Positions 15,779-24,864 of a stretch of 64,000 nt of DNA are shown here, piece by piece. The stretch is from Streptomyces sp. CB09001 (GTDB lineage Bacteria; Actinomycetota; Actinomycetes; Streptomycetales; Streptomycetaceae): positions 3,720,001 to 3,784,000 of the forward strand of contig NZ_CP026730.1 of NCBI RefSeq assembly GCF_003369795.1, in the 5' to 3' direction. The stretch's first letter is position 1, and each line of letters starts with the position of its first letter. The position numbers and the translations under genes are program-made. Below the pieces are notes generated by a model. The model was not told where the DNA came from. It worked only from the letters and a program-made list of their open reading frames with translations, and searched no databases.

Positions 15779-16234
15779 TCAGCGGTCGCGGAAGAAGTCC
15801 GTGAGCAGCCGCGCGCAGTCGTCCGCGAGCACGCCCTCGATCACCTCGGGACGGTGGTTGAGTCGCCGGTCGCGCACGACGTCCCACAGGGATCCGGCCG
15901 CGCCCGCCTTGTCGTCGCGGGCGCCGTAGACCACGCGGTCCACGCGGGACTGGACGAGCGCGCCCGCGCACATCGTGCAGGGCTCCAGGGTGACGACCAG
16001 CGTGCACCCCGACAGCCGCCACTCGCCCAGCTCCCCCGCGGCCCGCCGGATCGCGAGGACCTCGGCGTGGGCCGTCGGATCCCCGGTGGCCTCGCGTTCG
16101 TTGTGCCCGGCGGAGAGCACGGTGCGGCCGTCCGGCGCCAGCACGACGGCGCCGACGGGCACGTCCCCGCCCGCCGCGGCCCGACCGGCCCCGGCCAGGG
16201 CGAGCCGCATCGCGGCCCGCCACCGGTCGCGCAC
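15779..16234 (-). CDS. tadA: tRNA-specific adenosine deaminase
   Basis: Deaminates A34 to inosine in tRNA-Arg(ACG). 151 aa from GTG 16234; the cytidine-deaminase fold shows HAE (H56, E58) and PCTMC (C86, C89) zinc ligands and catalytic glutamate, plus VGAVVLAPDGR and a C-terminal EVIEGVLADDCARLL. Lies immediately downstream of its usual partner gene (44-bp gap) on the same strand. Confidence 0.93.
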   Translation of the reverse strand: MRDRWRAAMRLALAGAGRAAAGGDVPVGAVVLAPDGRTVLSAGHNEREATGDPTAHAEVLAIRRAAGELGEWRLSGCTLVVTLEPCTMCAGALVQSRVDRVVYGARDDKAGAAGSLWDVVRDRRLNHRPEVIEGVLADDCARLLTDFFRDR

Positions 16235-16278
16235 CGGATCGGGCGGTGCCCCCTCGGGATCCTCCTCGGCCGGCGCGG

Positions 16279-16830
16279 TCAGCGGACGGTCTCCAGTACG
16301 TCCAGCGCGCCCAGCGCCTCGGCGATCTCCCCGACCGCGTCCCCCGACATCGAGCGCAGCTCCTTCTCGCTCACGCCGAGGTCGTCGAGGACCTCGGCGT
16401 CGCCGACCGGCCCGTGCGGCACGGCCTCGCCCGACCCGGCGGCCGCGTCGGAGCCGCCGCCGCCGTCCTCGTCCTCGTCGTCGTCGGACTCGCCGTCCTC
16501 GGTGCCATCGAGGTCGAGGGCGTCGAGGTCGTCACCGTCGTCACCCGGCTCGCGGCCGAGCAGCTCGTCGGTGAGCAGGATCTCGCCGTAGCTGCTGCGG
16601 GCGGCCGCGGCGGCGTCCGACACATAGATACGGGGGTCCTCCTCGCCGTCCACCCGGACGACTCCGAACCACGCGTCCTCCTGCTCGATCAGCACGAGCA
16701 CCGTGTCCTCGTCGGGAGAGGCCTCCCGGGCCAGGTCGGCAAGATCCGACAGGGTTTCCACATCGTCGAGCTCTGTGTCGCTCGCTTCCCACCCGTCTTC
16801 GGTGCGCGCGAGCAGTGCGGCGAAGTACAC
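16279..16830 (-). CDS. tRNA adenosine deaminase-associated protein
   Basis: A 183-aa actinobacterial protein found next to tadA. An N-terminal alpha/beta part (MYFAALLARTEDGWEASDTE; VLVLIEQEDAWFGVVRVDGE) is followed by a very acidic, disordered linker (residues about 95-130) and a C-terminal helical region. The role is unknown; conserved adjacency suggests a link to tRNA editing. Confidence 0.8.
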   Translation of the reverse strand: MYFAALLARTEDGWEASDTELDDVETLSDLADLAREASPDEDTVLVLIEQEDAWFGVVRVDGEEDPRIYVSDAAAAARSSYGEILLTDELLGREPGDDGDDLDALDLDGTEDGESDDDEDEDGGGGSDAAAGSGEAVPHGPVGDAEVLDDLGVSEKELRSMSGDAVGEIAEALGALDVLETVR

Positions 16831-17171
16831 CGTGACTCTCCCACTGGTCCTAGGCGTGCCGGTTGGGGATCCCCCCGGCGGAGGCTACGGGCGGGGGAGC
16901 GGTGCTCCGAGCCCCACCCACTCGGAATCGTGGCAGAAACAAGGCACTCAGGGGACGTCTTCGGCGCCCTGTGTCCGGCTGTTTCGACCGGCGTCCCGGA
17001 AGGTGCGCACCCGGGCAGCCGTCCAGCAGCGCCCTCGTCGCCGCCACGTGCGGATCGTACGCGGATTCTCGCGGTCCCCGCGTACGTCCGTCACGACCAA
17101 CGTCGGCGCGGCGCACGATCTTCCCCGGCCGGGTCAGGAAGTTCTCCGGGAGCCTGGACCGCCGGAAGGTG
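16831..17171. other. Non-coding gap
   Basis: 341 bp between divergently ordered minus-strand genes. I see GC-rich inverted segments but no convincing ORF or RNA. It should contain the promoter of the tadA pair. Confidence 0.5.
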
Positions 17172-17420
17172 CTACCAGCGGAACGTGCGCATGCGCATCG
17201 CGTGCCGCAGCCGGGCGGTCTTGGCGCGGCGCGGCTGCACGCGGTCCCGCAACTGCCGGGCCTCCGCCAGATCACGCAGGAACTGGGCCCGGCGCCGGCG
17301 CCGCTCGGCCTCACGCTCCCGCTCCTGTTCCCCCCGCGGCACCGCACTCGGCTCGACCCCGCGTCCCGCACCCCGTTCCGCGCCGGGGGACGGCGTGTTG
17401 TGGAAGTCCCGGTCAGGCAC
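17172..17420 (-). CDS. Small basic conserved Streptomyces protein
   Basis: 82 residues from GTG 17420. The N-terminus is Pro/Gly-rich; the C-terminal half is a highly basic helix (REAERRRRRAQFLRDLAEAR) ending HAMRMRTFRW, a tail I recall as conserved in Streptomyces. No known domain. The start is uncertain because the ribosome site is weak. Divergent from upp (138-bp gap). Confidence 0.55.
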   Translation of the reverse strand: MPDRDFHNTPSPGAERGAGRGVEPSAVPRGEQEREREAERRRRRAQFLRDLAEARQLRDRVQPRRAKTARLRHAMRMRTFRW

Positions 17421-17558
17421 AGTCTCACCACCCAGCGTCCGTCCCTCCCACCTTCCCCCGACCGGGCGGTTTGACGCCCGCGAACGAGTGGAGCCCCGCC
17501 CCGGGCCTTGCCCGCCGCGGGGACGCCGCCCCCACGGGGCCCGGTTAATGTGGTGGAC

Positions 17559-18194
17559 ATGCGTCTCCACGTCGTCGACCACCCCCTGGTCGCCCACAAG
17601 CTCACCACGCTGCGCGACCAGCGCACCGACTCCGCGACCTTCCGCCGTCTCGCCGACGAGCTGGTCACCCTGCTCGCCTACGAGGCCACGCGCGACGTCC
17701 GCACCGAACAGGTCGACATCCACACGCCGGTCTCCCGGACCACCGGCGTCAAGCTCTCCCACCCGCGCCCGCTGGTGGTGCCGATCCTGCGGGCCGGTCT
17801 CGGCATGCTCGACGGCATGGTCCGGCTGCTGCCGACCGCCGAGGTGGGCTTCCTCGGCATGGTGCGCAACGAGGAGACGCTCCAGGCCTCCACGTACGCC
17901 ACGCGCATGCCGGACGACCTGTCCGGGCGTCAGGTGTACGTCCTGGACCCCATGCTGGCCACCGGCGGCACCCTGGTCGCGTCCATCAGGGAGCTGATCA
18001 GGCGCGGCGCCGACGACGTGACGGCGGTGGTGCTGCTCGCCGCCCCCGAGGGCGTCGAACTGATGGAGCGCGAGCTGGCCGGCACCCCGGTGACGGTCGT
18101 GACGGCCTCGGTCGACGAGCGGCTCAACGAGCAGGGCTACATCGTCCCGGGCCTCGGCGACGCGGGCGACCGCATGTACGGAGCGGCCGAATAG
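17559..18194 (+). CDS. upp: Uracil phosphoribosyltransferase
   Basis: Converts uracil and PRPP to UMP in pyrimidine salvage. 211 aa, the usual length: [20 protein letters not shown], the PVLRAG-like [13 protein letters not shown], the PRPP loop [12 protein letters not shown], and the uracil-binding C-terminal [18 protein letters not shown] 17559 preceded by GGTGG. Confidence 0.97.
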   Translation: MRLHVVDHPLVAHKLTTLRDQRTDSATFRRLADELVTLLAYEATRDVRTEQVDIHTPVSRTTGVKLSHPRPLVVPILRAGLGMLDGMVRLLPTAEVGFLGMVRNEETLQASTYATRMPDDLSGRQVYVLDPMLATGGTLVASIRELIRRGADDVTAVVLLAAPEGVELMERELAGTPVTVVTASVDERLNEQGYIVPGLGDAGDRMYGAAE

Positions 18195-18228
18195 CGGTCC
18201 GGGAAGTCCTGGACCGTTCCGGACCCGC

Positions 18229-18867
18229 TCAGCAGCCCTTCTTCTCCGCAGCGGGCGTCGACCGCGGCGCGGCCAGCTCGGCCAGCGCCGTGTCGGCGTC
18301 CGCGGGCTTCGCCAGCCCCTTGAAGCCGTTGCCGATGATCAGGTCGAGGGCGGCGCCCTTGCGGGCCGCGTCGGTGCGGTGCTCGGCGCCGGGGAGCTGG
18401 GTGCCGAGCACGGTGAGCGACGTCTTCAGGGAGGCGGTCGGCCCGAGCAGCAGGCCCGTGCCGGCGACCTTCTTGTCGTACTCCTTGGGCGCGTTGCTCA
18501 CGTCGCCCACGCGGAAGCCGCGCTTCTTCAGCTCGTCGGCGGTCTTCTGCGCCAGGCCGCTGCGGGTCGTCGCGTTGAGCACGTTGACGGTGACCTGACC
18601 GGGCTTCGGCAGCACCACGGCGGCCGGCGAGGCGCTCGCCCTCGCGGTGGTGGCACAGCCCGCGGCACCGGCCGCCGAGGCCTTGTCGCCGCCGGTGAAG
18701 ACGTCGATGAGCTGCAACGTGCCCCAGCCCAGCACTCCGAGAACGGTGACGCAGGCGACGGCGACGACCGCCAACCGGCCACGTCGCCGGGCCGGGCGCA
18801 TCCGCGGGTACTTGTCCCCCGTGATCTTGTACTGGCCACCCATGCCGGGAGGAGTCAGCATGCTCAT
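18229..18867 (-). CDS. LytR C-terminal-domain membrane protein
   Basis: A 212-aa protein: short cytoplasmic basic N-terminus (RMRPARRRGR), one transmembrane helix (LAVVAVACVTVLGVLGWGTL), an Ala/Ser linker and an extracellular LytR_C domain (VTVNVLNATTRSGLAQKTADELKKRGF starts at about residue 100; split here as VTVNVLNATTRSGL plus AQKTADELKKRGF). Such domains occur at the C-terminus of LCP cell-wall ligases; this one has no LCP domain. An ATG at 18867 is chosen; the longer frame has no support. Convergent with upp. Confidence 0.8.
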   Translation of the reverse strand: MSMLTPPGMGGQYKITGDKYPRMRPARRRGRLAVVAVACVTVLGVLGWGTLQLIDVFTGGDKASAAGAAGCATTARASASPAAVVLPKPGQVTVNVLNATTRSGLAQKTADELKKRGFRVGDVSNAPKEYDKKVAGTGLLLGPTASLKTSLTVLGTQLPGAEHRTDAARKGAALDLIIGNGFKGLAKPADADTALAELAAPRSTPAAEKKGC

Positions 18868-18978
18868 GGGCGCAGCGTAGTGCGCCGGAGCAGGGATGCC
18901 TATTAGATGATCAGTCGACGTTCCGAGGTTCGACGCAAGGCAACCCGAAAGGGTCAACCGGAAGCGCCGCCGGCCCGG

Positions 18979-19275
18979 TCAGCCGAGCTCGAGAACCCGG
19001 GCGTGCAGCACCTGACGCTGCTGCAGCGCGGCCCGCACCGCCCGGTGCAGACCGTCCTCCAGATACAGATCGCCCTGCCACTTCACGACGTGCGCGAAGA
19101 GATCCCCGTAGAAAGTGGAGTCCTCGGCCAGGAGCGTCTCCAGGTCGAGCTGGCCCTTGGTCGTCACGAGCTGATCGAGGCGGACCGGGCGCGGCGCGAC
19201 GTCCGCCCACTGCCGGGTGCTTTCCCGGCCGTGGTCGGGGTACGGCCGGCCGTTTCCGATGCGCTTGAAGATCAC
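18979..19275 (-). CDS. Conserved 98-aa protein (VapB-like annotation in relatives)
   Basis: 98 residues, MIFKRIGNGRPYPDHGREST..., containing VRLDQLVTTKGQLDLETLLA and an acidic DLYLEDGLHRAVRAALQQRQ segment. I recall homologues being labelled type II antitoxin VapB family, but no PIN toxin gene is adjacent, so a toxin-antitoxin role is unproven. GTG start. Core Streptomyces gene. Confidence 0.7.
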   Translation of the reverse strand: MIFKRIGNGRPYPDHGRESTRQWADVAPRPVRLDQLVTTKGQLDLETLLAEDSTFYGDLFAHVVKWQGDLYLEDGLHRAVRAALQQRQVLHARVLELG

Positions 19276-19426
19276 ACGGAAAGCCTACCGGCCCCGGCGT
19301 TGCGGGCGCAGCCATGGCGCCGGAGTGCGGCGCCGGAAAAGACGCCGCAAACCGGATCAATCGGCTGGCCCTCCCCGAGATCGGTGACCGCGGGACGGGT
19401 CACGCCCCGCCGCCCCGGCCCTTCCG

Positions 19427-19561
19427 TCAGCCGCGCCGCCGTTCCCGTGCGGGCCGCTGCTGTTCGCCGGCCGACTGCTGCGCGGTGCCGGGCCTGGGCG
19501 CACGGCGGGCCGCCTCGGCGCGCAGGAGGGCGCGCAGGACGGCGTAGGGGTCGTTGGGCAT
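19427..19561 (-). CDS. Small 44-aa protein
   Basis: MPNDPYAVLRALLRAEAARR followed by an Arg/Gln-rich tail; AGGAACGAGGA precedes the ATG. The opening NDPYAVLRALLRAEA is a sequence type I recall from other short Streptomyces proteins. Function unknown; probably a real small gene. Confidence 0.55.
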   Translation of the reverse strand: MPNDPYAVLRALLRAEAARRAPRPGTAQQSAGEQQRPARERRRG

Positions 19562-19630
19562 GTCGAGTCCTCGTTCCTGGTTCGCGTGTCGGGTTCGCGG
19601 GGGACCGGCGGTCGGGCCGGTCCGGCGCGG

Positions 19631-19951
19631 TCAGCAGCGCAGAACCACGGAGCGCGGGCCGCGGGGGAGGACGGCGGCCCGGTCGGTACGGGCGTCGAAC
19701 CGGAGGTGGGCCCGGCGCCCCGCCACGAAGGCCGGCGGAACCGGCCGAACCACAACGACCCGCCGGCCGCTTCGCCCCGGAATCCTCAGGACGGTGTCGA
19801 GATGGTCGTACTCCCCCGCGGCGGCGGCCACCGGCACGACCGGTGCCGCCTGGACGGCCACATGCGTGCAGGGCACGAGCAGGACGAGCAACAGGACCAG
19901 GGCCCGCAGACAGGCGTCACGGCGGACGGCGGCGTGCGGTGCGGGTCTCAC
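19631..19951 (-). CDS. Small secreted protein
   Basis: 106 residues with a clear signal peptide (RRDACLRALVLLLVLLVPCT, cleavage near VQAAP) and a short mature part (EYDHLDTVLRIPGRSGRRVV, then Arg-rich). GTG start. No known domain. Start and function uncertain. Confidence 0.5.
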   Translation of the reverse strand: MRPAPHAAVRRDACLRALVLLLVLLVPCTHVAVQAAPVVPVAAAAGEYDHLDTVLRIPGRSGRRVVVVRPVPPAFVAGRRAHLRFDARTDRAAVLPRGPRSVVLRC

Positions 19952-20032
19952 CTCAGTCGTGTCCCCGCCAGGCGTACGCCGTCCATCGCACCGGGGACGA
20001 GAACCGCCCGCTCGGCGTAGGCGGGGCGCCGC

Positions 20033-20719
20033 TCACAGGGCGCGGGGGACCTGGTGCGCCCGTCCGCGCAGCCGCACGGACGTCACGATCTCGACGACGC
20101 CGACGACGACCAGCCACCAGCCGCCGACCAGCATGAGGACGGTGGCCGACTCGACCGGCGAGTCGATCAGGACGATGCCGGCGACCACGGTGACGGCGCC
20201 GAGGAAGATCTGCCAGCCGCGCGCCGGCATCGTCGGGTCGTGTGCGGCGGCCACGATCTGGGTGACGCCGCGGAACAGCCAGCCGATGCCGATCCACAGG
20301 GCGAGGAGAAGCACCGACTGCAGGGGTCCGCGGAAGCAGAACAGACCCAGCAGGATCGACACGGCGCCGCTGATGAAGGCCAGCACCCGCAGCGAGGTCC
20401 TGCGGTGCGTACCGAACGCGGCGGCCAGTTGGAGGACGCCGCTGATGACGAGGTAGAGGCCGAAGAGCACGCCGGCGGCGAGGAGTGAGGCGCCGGGCCA
20501 GACCAGGACCAGGATGCCCAGGATCAGCGAGGCGACGCCGGTGAACAGCACGGTCTGCCAGGCGGCGCGGGACAGGAGGTGCAACGGCCCCTCGAAGGGC
20601 GGCTCGGGCTCGGGCTCCTGTCGTCCGAGGGCCGGGCCGTGCGTCGTCCCGTGCCGGGCGTGCACCCCGCGGTCGTCGTACGGCGTCCCGCCGGGGGACC
20701 CGCTAGGTGGTTCTGTCAT
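20033..20719 (-). CDS. HdeD/DUF308 family membrane protein
   Basis: 228 aa: a Pro/Glu-rich cytoplasmic N-terminus (about 45 residues) followed by six transmembrane helices with the family's repeated pattern (LILGILVLVWPGASLLAAGV; ISGAVSILLGLFCFRGPLQS; FLGAVTVVAGIVLIDSPVES). HdeD proteins relate to acid resistance in enterobacteria; in actinobacteria the role is unknown. Integral to the cytoplasmic membrane. Confidence 0.88.
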   Translation of the reverse strand: MTEPPSGSPGGTPYDDRGVHARHGTTHGPALGRQEPEPEPPFEGPLHLLSRAAWQTVLFTGVASLILGILVLVWPGASLLAAGVLFGLYLVISGVLQLAAAFGTHRRTSLRVLAFISGAVSILLGLFCFRGPLQSVLLLALWIGIGWLFRGVTQIVAAAHDPTMPARGWQIFLGAVTVVAGIVLIDSPVESATVLMLVGGWWLVVVGVVEIVTSVRLRGRAHQVPRAL

Positions 20720-21240
20720 GCCCCATGCTGGGAGCAGGCCCGACACGGGTGCCACCTGGGTTGGGCCACGGGGCTGATGTGCGGGCGCGAGGGGAGCGCG
20801 GCCCGGCGTTGCGGGGTGCCTCCCCCAGTGCCTGAACGGCCTGGGAGCTACCCCCACCGCCCACCCGTGCCGCCCCAGCGGCACGATTTGCCCGCAGCTG
20901 CGGCGGCGTGGGGCGGGAGGCGACGCGGCGGGAGAGCCGCGTACGGCGGGGTGGGGCGCCGGAGGGTGGGCGGACGGTCAGCCGCGTACGGCGAGGAGCG
21001 GAACCGGAGCGTTGGCGGCGGCAGTCGCGTACGGCGAGAAGGGGTCGTGTCGGGGGGTGTCCGCCCGCAGCGGTTGGCGCGTCAACGGAGTTCGCTTCTG
21101 TGGCCGACCGATTCCGCGCCGTTCCGAGGACGGACACCCCCCGGCGCGGCCCCGACCCACCCACCGGACAAACGGCGCAACGCGCACCCCCACCACACCC
21201 GCACAGGCGCCGCAGGCACCCACCCCACCCCACCCCACGC
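20720..21240. other. Non-coding gap with inverted repeat
   Basis: 521 bp without a supported gene. A perfect 13-bp inverted repeat (21051-21063 with 21131-21143) flanks 67 bp, and GCGTACGGCG occurs three times between 20938 and 21036. Probably regulatory or a transcript end. Confidence 0.4.
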
Positions 21241-21834
21241 CTACGTGCCGGAGGCCTTCGCCGCCTTGGCCGCCGCCTTCATCTCCTGCTTGTGCGCGCG
21301 CACCTTGGTCAGGGACTCCGGCCCCCTGATGTCCGCGACCGACCGGAAGGAGTCGGGCTCTCCATACGCCCCCGCCGCCTCGCGCCACCCCTCGGGACGG
21401 ACGCCGAGCTGCTTGCCGAGCAGCGCGAGGAAGATCTGGGCCTTCTGCTTGCCGAACCCCGGCAGTTCCTGGAGCCGCTTCAGCAGCTCCTTGCCGGTGT
21501 TCACCCCCCGCCAGACGGCCTCGGCGTCACCGTCGTACGTCTCGACGAGGTACCGGCACAGCTGCTGCACCCGCCCGGCCATCGAGCCGGGGTAGCGATG
21601 AACGGCCGGTTTGCCGGACAGCAGCGCGGCGAACCCCTCGGGGTCGTACGAGGCGATGTCGTGCGCGTCGAGGTCCTCCGCTCCCATGCGCCGGGCGATG
21701 GTCGAGGGCCCCTTGAACGCCCACTCCATGGGCACTTGCTGGTCGAGCAGCATGCCGACCAGCGCGGCGAGCGGGCTGCGCCCGAGGAGTTCGTCGGCCT
21801 CGGGGTCCTGGGCGAGGTGAAGTGTGACGTCCAT
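21241..21834 (-). CDS. HhH-GPD-type base-excision repair family protein
   Basis: 197 aa with the helix-hairpin-helix LKRLQELPGFGKQKAQIFLA at about residues 117-136 and the N-terminal MLLDQQVPMEWAFKGPSTIA that resembles the DNA glycosylase core. The usual catalytic Asp region is short and no Fe-S cysteines are present, so it may be a non-classical glycosylase. Lys/Ala-rich C-terminus. Core actinobacterial gene. Confidence 0.8.
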   Translation of the reverse strand: MDVTLHLAQDPEADELLGRSPLAALVGMLLDQQVPMEWAFKGPSTIARRMGAEDLDAHDIASYDPEGFAALLSGKPAVHRYPGSMAGRVQQLCRYLVETYDGDAEAVWRGVNTGKELLKRLQELPGFGKQKAQIFLALLGKQLGVRPEGWREAAGAYGEPDSFRSVADIRGPESLTKVRAHKQEMKAAAKAAKASGT

Positions 21835-21859
21835 GGTCTCGATGATCGCGCGTACGGGC

Positions 21860-22585
21860 TCAGGTCGCGCGCCAGTACCCCAGCGCGTTCACCCGCTGCT
21901 TCGGCAACCCCAGCTCCTTGCGGACGTACGACGAGAGCGCCCGCGTCGTCGCCGTGTCGCAGGCGATCCACACGAACGGCTCCGAGACGTCCCGCAGCAG
22001 CTCAGGCAGTTCCTCCTTCACGCGCGCCACCAGATGCGCCCCCGCGTCCCGCCGCGCAACCGCCCGGACCTCGTGCCGCCCGGGATCGGTGCGGAAGGGC
22101 AGGCCGTCGTCCGTGCCGCCCTCGAACCAGACGGTCGCCGGCACCGACTCGAACGCGTCGAGCAGGGAGTTGAGCGCCGGCAGGGACGCCGGGTCCGCGA
22201 CCGCGAGGACACGGGAGGGAAGGGGCCGCGGCACCTCGAACCCGGTGCCCTGGACCGTCGCCTCGATGGTGTCCCCCGGCTTCGCCGCCCGCGCCCAGTC
22301 GCTGGCGCACCCCTCGTGCAGGGCGAACTCCAGGGCGAAGGTCCCGGCCGCCGGATCCGGCTCGACCAGCGTGTACCCCCGCTGGTGCGGCCTGCCCGCG
22401 TTGTCGAACCACAGCCGTACCCACATCGTGGGGTGGACCCCGGTCGCCGCCAGCATGCCGCCGTCGCTCAGGCGAAGCCGCCGGTAGTGCGGGGTCACGT
22501 CCTCCACGCCCGTCACGGTGAACTCGAAGTCCTTCGCGCGCATCAGCTTGAGGACCGCGCCCTCCCAGCCCCGCCCCTGCCCCAT
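21860..22585 (-). CDS. Siderophore-interacting FAD/NAD(P)H reductase
   Basis: A 241-aa cytoplasmic reductase of the ViuB/SIP family, which releases iron from ferric siderophores. It has the FAD-binding N-terminal barrel (HYRRLRLSD; HPTMWVRLWF; RGYTLVEPDPA), the VLAVADPASLPALNSLLDAF nucleotide-binding segment, and the C-terminal IACDTATTRALSSYVRKELG and NALGYW. Divergent from the acylase operon across a DmdR/IdeR-type iron box, so induction by iron starvation is expected. Confidence 0.93.
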   Translation of the reverse strand: MGQGRGWEGAVLKLMRAKDFEFTVTGVEDVTPHYRRLRLSDGGMLAATGVHPTMWVRLWFDNAGRPHQRGYTLVEPDPAAGTFALEFALHEGCASDWARAAKPGDTIEATVQGTGFEVPRPLPSRVLAVADPASLPALNSLLDAFESVPATVWFEGGTDDGLPFRTDPGRHEVRAVARRDAGAHLVARVKEELPELLRDVSEPFVWIACDTATTRALSSYVRKELGLPKQRVNALGYWRAT

Positions 22586-22629
22586 GTTCCTTCACCCTTC
22601 ACGTACTATTCGGCCACGACAGTCATAAC

Positions 22630-22648
22630 TTAGGTGAGCCTAACCTAA
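22630..22648. promoter_or_regulatory. Iron box (DmdR1/IdeR operator)
   Basis: TTAGGTGAGCCTAACCTAA, a 19-bp near-palindrome matching the actinobacterial iron box, centred in the 83-bp divergent intergenic region. It overlaps the expected transcription start of the rightward operon. Confidence 0.9.
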
Positions 22649-22668
22649 TGGAAAGTAGAGGCACAGGG

Positions 22669-24864
22669 GTGAGCGCCGAGACCTACCGCGACGCCTGGGG
22701 AATCCCGCACCTGCGCGCGGACACCCCGCACGAACTCGCCCGCGCCCAGGGCCGGGTCACCGCCCGCGACCGCGCCTGGCAGCTGGAGGTCGAGCGGCAC
22801 CGCGCCCAGGGCACCTCCGCTTCCTTCCTCGGACCCGAGGCCCTCTCCTGGGACCGCCTCGCCCGCCGCGCCCGCCTCGCGGACACCGCACGCCGCTGCT
22901 TCACCGCCCTGGAGCAGAAGGACCCGGAGACGGCGGCCTGGGTGCGGGCGTACGTGGACGGCGTGAACGAAGGACTCACCGAGACCGGCCACCCGGCCCC
23001 CGAGTTCGCCCGCACCGGCCTCACTCCGGGCCGCTGGGACCCCTGGACCCCGCTCGGCGTCTGGCTCGCCACGCACATCCTCTTCGCGGGCTTCCCCGCC
23101 AAACTCTGGCGCGAGCACGTCTCCACGCACCTCGGCCCGGAAGCCGTCGCCCTGTTCGCCGCCGACGGCCCCGGCACCGCGGGCAGCAACGGCTGGCTGG
23201 TGAGCGGCGGGCGGACCACGACCGGACACGCACTGATCGCGGGCGACCCGCACCGCTTCATCGAGGACCCCGGCGTCTACCAGCAGATCCACCTGTCCTG
23301 CCCGGAGTTCGACGTCGTGGGCCTCGCCGTGCCCGGCATCCCCGGAGTCGCCCACTTCGGCCACACCGGCACGGTCGCCTGGGCCATCACCAACGCGATG
23401 GCCGACTACCAGGACCTGTACCGCGAGCGCCTGCGCCGCACCGGCGCCGGAGTCGAGGCGCTGGGCCCCGACGGCACCTGGCACCGCGCCGCCCGCCACA
23501 CGGAACGCATCGACGTCGCCGGGGAGGACACCGTGGAGGTCGAGATCATCGAGACCGACCGCGGCCCGGTGATCGCGGGCGGCCCCGAGGGCCTCGACGA
23601 CGGCACCCCGGCCGCCCTCAGCCTGCGCCACCCGCCCCGCGTCACCGCGGACCTCGGCTTCGGCGCGCTGCTGCCGCTGCTGCGGGCCCGCCGGGTCGCC
23701 GACGTGGACCGCGCCCTGGACGCGTGGACCGAGCCGGTCAACGTGGTGCAGGCCGCCGACACGGAGGGCGGCCTGCTGCACCGGGTCGCGGGCCGCGTCC
23801 CCGTGCGTTCCGCCGAGAACGGCCTGCGTCCGGTCCCCGCCTGGGAGCCCGGCCACGAGTGGACCGGCTGGCACACCCCGCCCCGCGCCGGCCTCACCGA
23901 CGGCGTCGCGGTGATGGCCAACCAGCGCGGCCCGGCCACGCCCCTGGGCGTCGAGTTCGCCCCGCCGCACCGCGCCGACCGCATCACCGCGCTGCTCGCG
24001 GGCAAGGAGCACTGGTCGGCGGCGGACATGCCCGCGATCCACACGGACACCCACCTGGGCTCGGCCGCCCCCCTCCTGAAGCACCTCGCGGCCCTGCCTT
24101 CCGAAGCCGCACCGACCGCCGAAGCCACGCCGACCTCGGATGCCGCACCGACCGCGGAGGCCGCGCCGACCGCCGAAGCCGCACCGACCGCCGCGCCCTC
24201 CGAGGCCCCACCGACCCCCCTCACCCCCGAGGCCGCCGCCCTGCGCGACCGCATCCTCGCCTGGGACCGGCGCATGGACGCCGACAGCACCGACGCGGCG
24301 GCGTACGCGGCCGTGCGCGCAGCGGTCGTACGCGGACTCGCGGCGCACCCGGCCCTCGCCCGGGCGTCCGTGCCGCCCGCCTACCCCGAGGTGCTCCTGC
24401 CGTGGCTCGCGCTCGTGCCGCGACTCGGCCACGCCCTGGAACACCTGCTGCGCGCGGAGGACCTGTACGGCATCGACCGCGCCGCGACCGTCCGCGCCGC
24501 GCTGGAGGAGGTCGCCGCGGCCCCACCCGCCGGTACCTGGGGCGACACCCACCGCCTGGCCCCCTGGCGGGCGCTGCCGGACGCCGCCACCGCCACGGAC
24601 GAGCCCGGCCTCTCCGGGGACCACGACTGCGTCCTGTGCACGTCCCCGGTGCCCGGCCTCACCGACCGCGCCGCCCGCGGTCCGGCCGCGCGGTACGTCT
24701 GGGACCTGGCCGACCGCGCGAACAGCCGCTGGGTGGTGCCGCACGGCGCCTCGGGCCTCCCCGGCTCACCCCACCACCGCGACCAGCAGCCCCTGTGGCT
24801 CGGCGGGGAACTCGCCCCGGTCGTGACCGACTTCGACCGGCTCACGAAGGAATCCGATGACTGA
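22669..24864 (+). CDS. Penicillin-acylase-family Ntn hydrolase, cytoplasmic, iron-regulated
   Basis: A 731-aa Ntn amidohydrolase. Family members self-cleave before a serine that becomes the nucleophile; here AGSNGWLVSG puts it at Ser173. Flanking segments fit: RAQGRVTARDRAWQLEVERH, GDPHRFIEDPGVYQQIHLSC, HFGHTGTVAWAITNAMADYQ. There is no signal peptide, unlike classical periplasmic or secreted acylases, so it should act in the cytoplasm. Start GTG 22669 has AGAGG 7 nt upstream; ATG 22648 lies inside the iron box. A run of five 6-aa repeats (EAAPTA type) interrupts the beta chain at about residue 480. First gene of an iron-controlled operon; substrate could be an acyl-siderophore or another amide. 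Confidence 0.88.
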   Translation: MSAETYRDAWGIPHLRADTPHELARAQGRVTARDRAWQLEVERHRAQGTSASFLGPEALSWDRLARRARLADTARRCFTALEQKDPETAAWVRAYVDGVNEGLTETGHPAPEFARTGLTPGRWDPWTPLGVWLATHILFAGFPAKLWREHVSTHLGPEAVALFAADGPGTAGSNGWLVSGGRTTTGHALIAGDPHRFIEDPGVYQQIHLSCPEFDVVGLAVPGIPGVAHFGHTGTVAWAITNAMADYQDLYRERLRRTGAGVEALGPDGTWHRAARHTERIDVAGEDTVEVEIIETDRGPVIAGGPEGLDDGTPAALSLRHPPRVTADLGFGALLPLLRARRVADVDRALDAWTEPVNVVQAADTEGGLLHRVAGRVPVRSAENGLRPVPAWEPGHEWTGWHTPPRAGLTDGVAVMANQRGPATPLGVEFAPPHRADRITALLAGKEHWSAADMPAIHTDTHLGSAAPLLKHLAALPSEAAPTAEATPTSDAAPTAEAAPTAEAAPTAAPSEAPPTPLTPEAAALRDRILAWDRRMDADSTDAAAYAAVRAAVVRGLAAHPALARASVPPAYPEVLLPWLALVPRLGHALEHLLRAEDLYGIDRAATVRAALEEVAAAPPAGTWGDTHRLAPWRALPDAATATDEPGLSGDHDCVLCTSPVPGLTDRAARGPAARYVWDLADRANSRWVVPHGASGLPGSPHHRDQQPLWLGGELAPVVTDFDRLTKESDD
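24103..24192 (+). repeat. 18-bp tandem repeat within the acylase gene
   Basis: Five units encoding EAAPTA, EATPTS, DAAPTA, EAAPTA, EAAPTA. Probably a flexible surface insert prone to copy-number change. Confidence 0.8.

Noticed and set aside
18979..19275. Toxin-antitoxin module
   Set aside because: No PIN-domain or other toxin gene is adjacent; the VapB label in relatives alone is not enough.
22645..24744. A 699-codon open frame antisense to the acylase gene
   Set aside because: It mirrors the codon-position GC bias of the real gene, has no domain, and its product is Gly/Arg/Val-rich, as expected for an antisense shadow.
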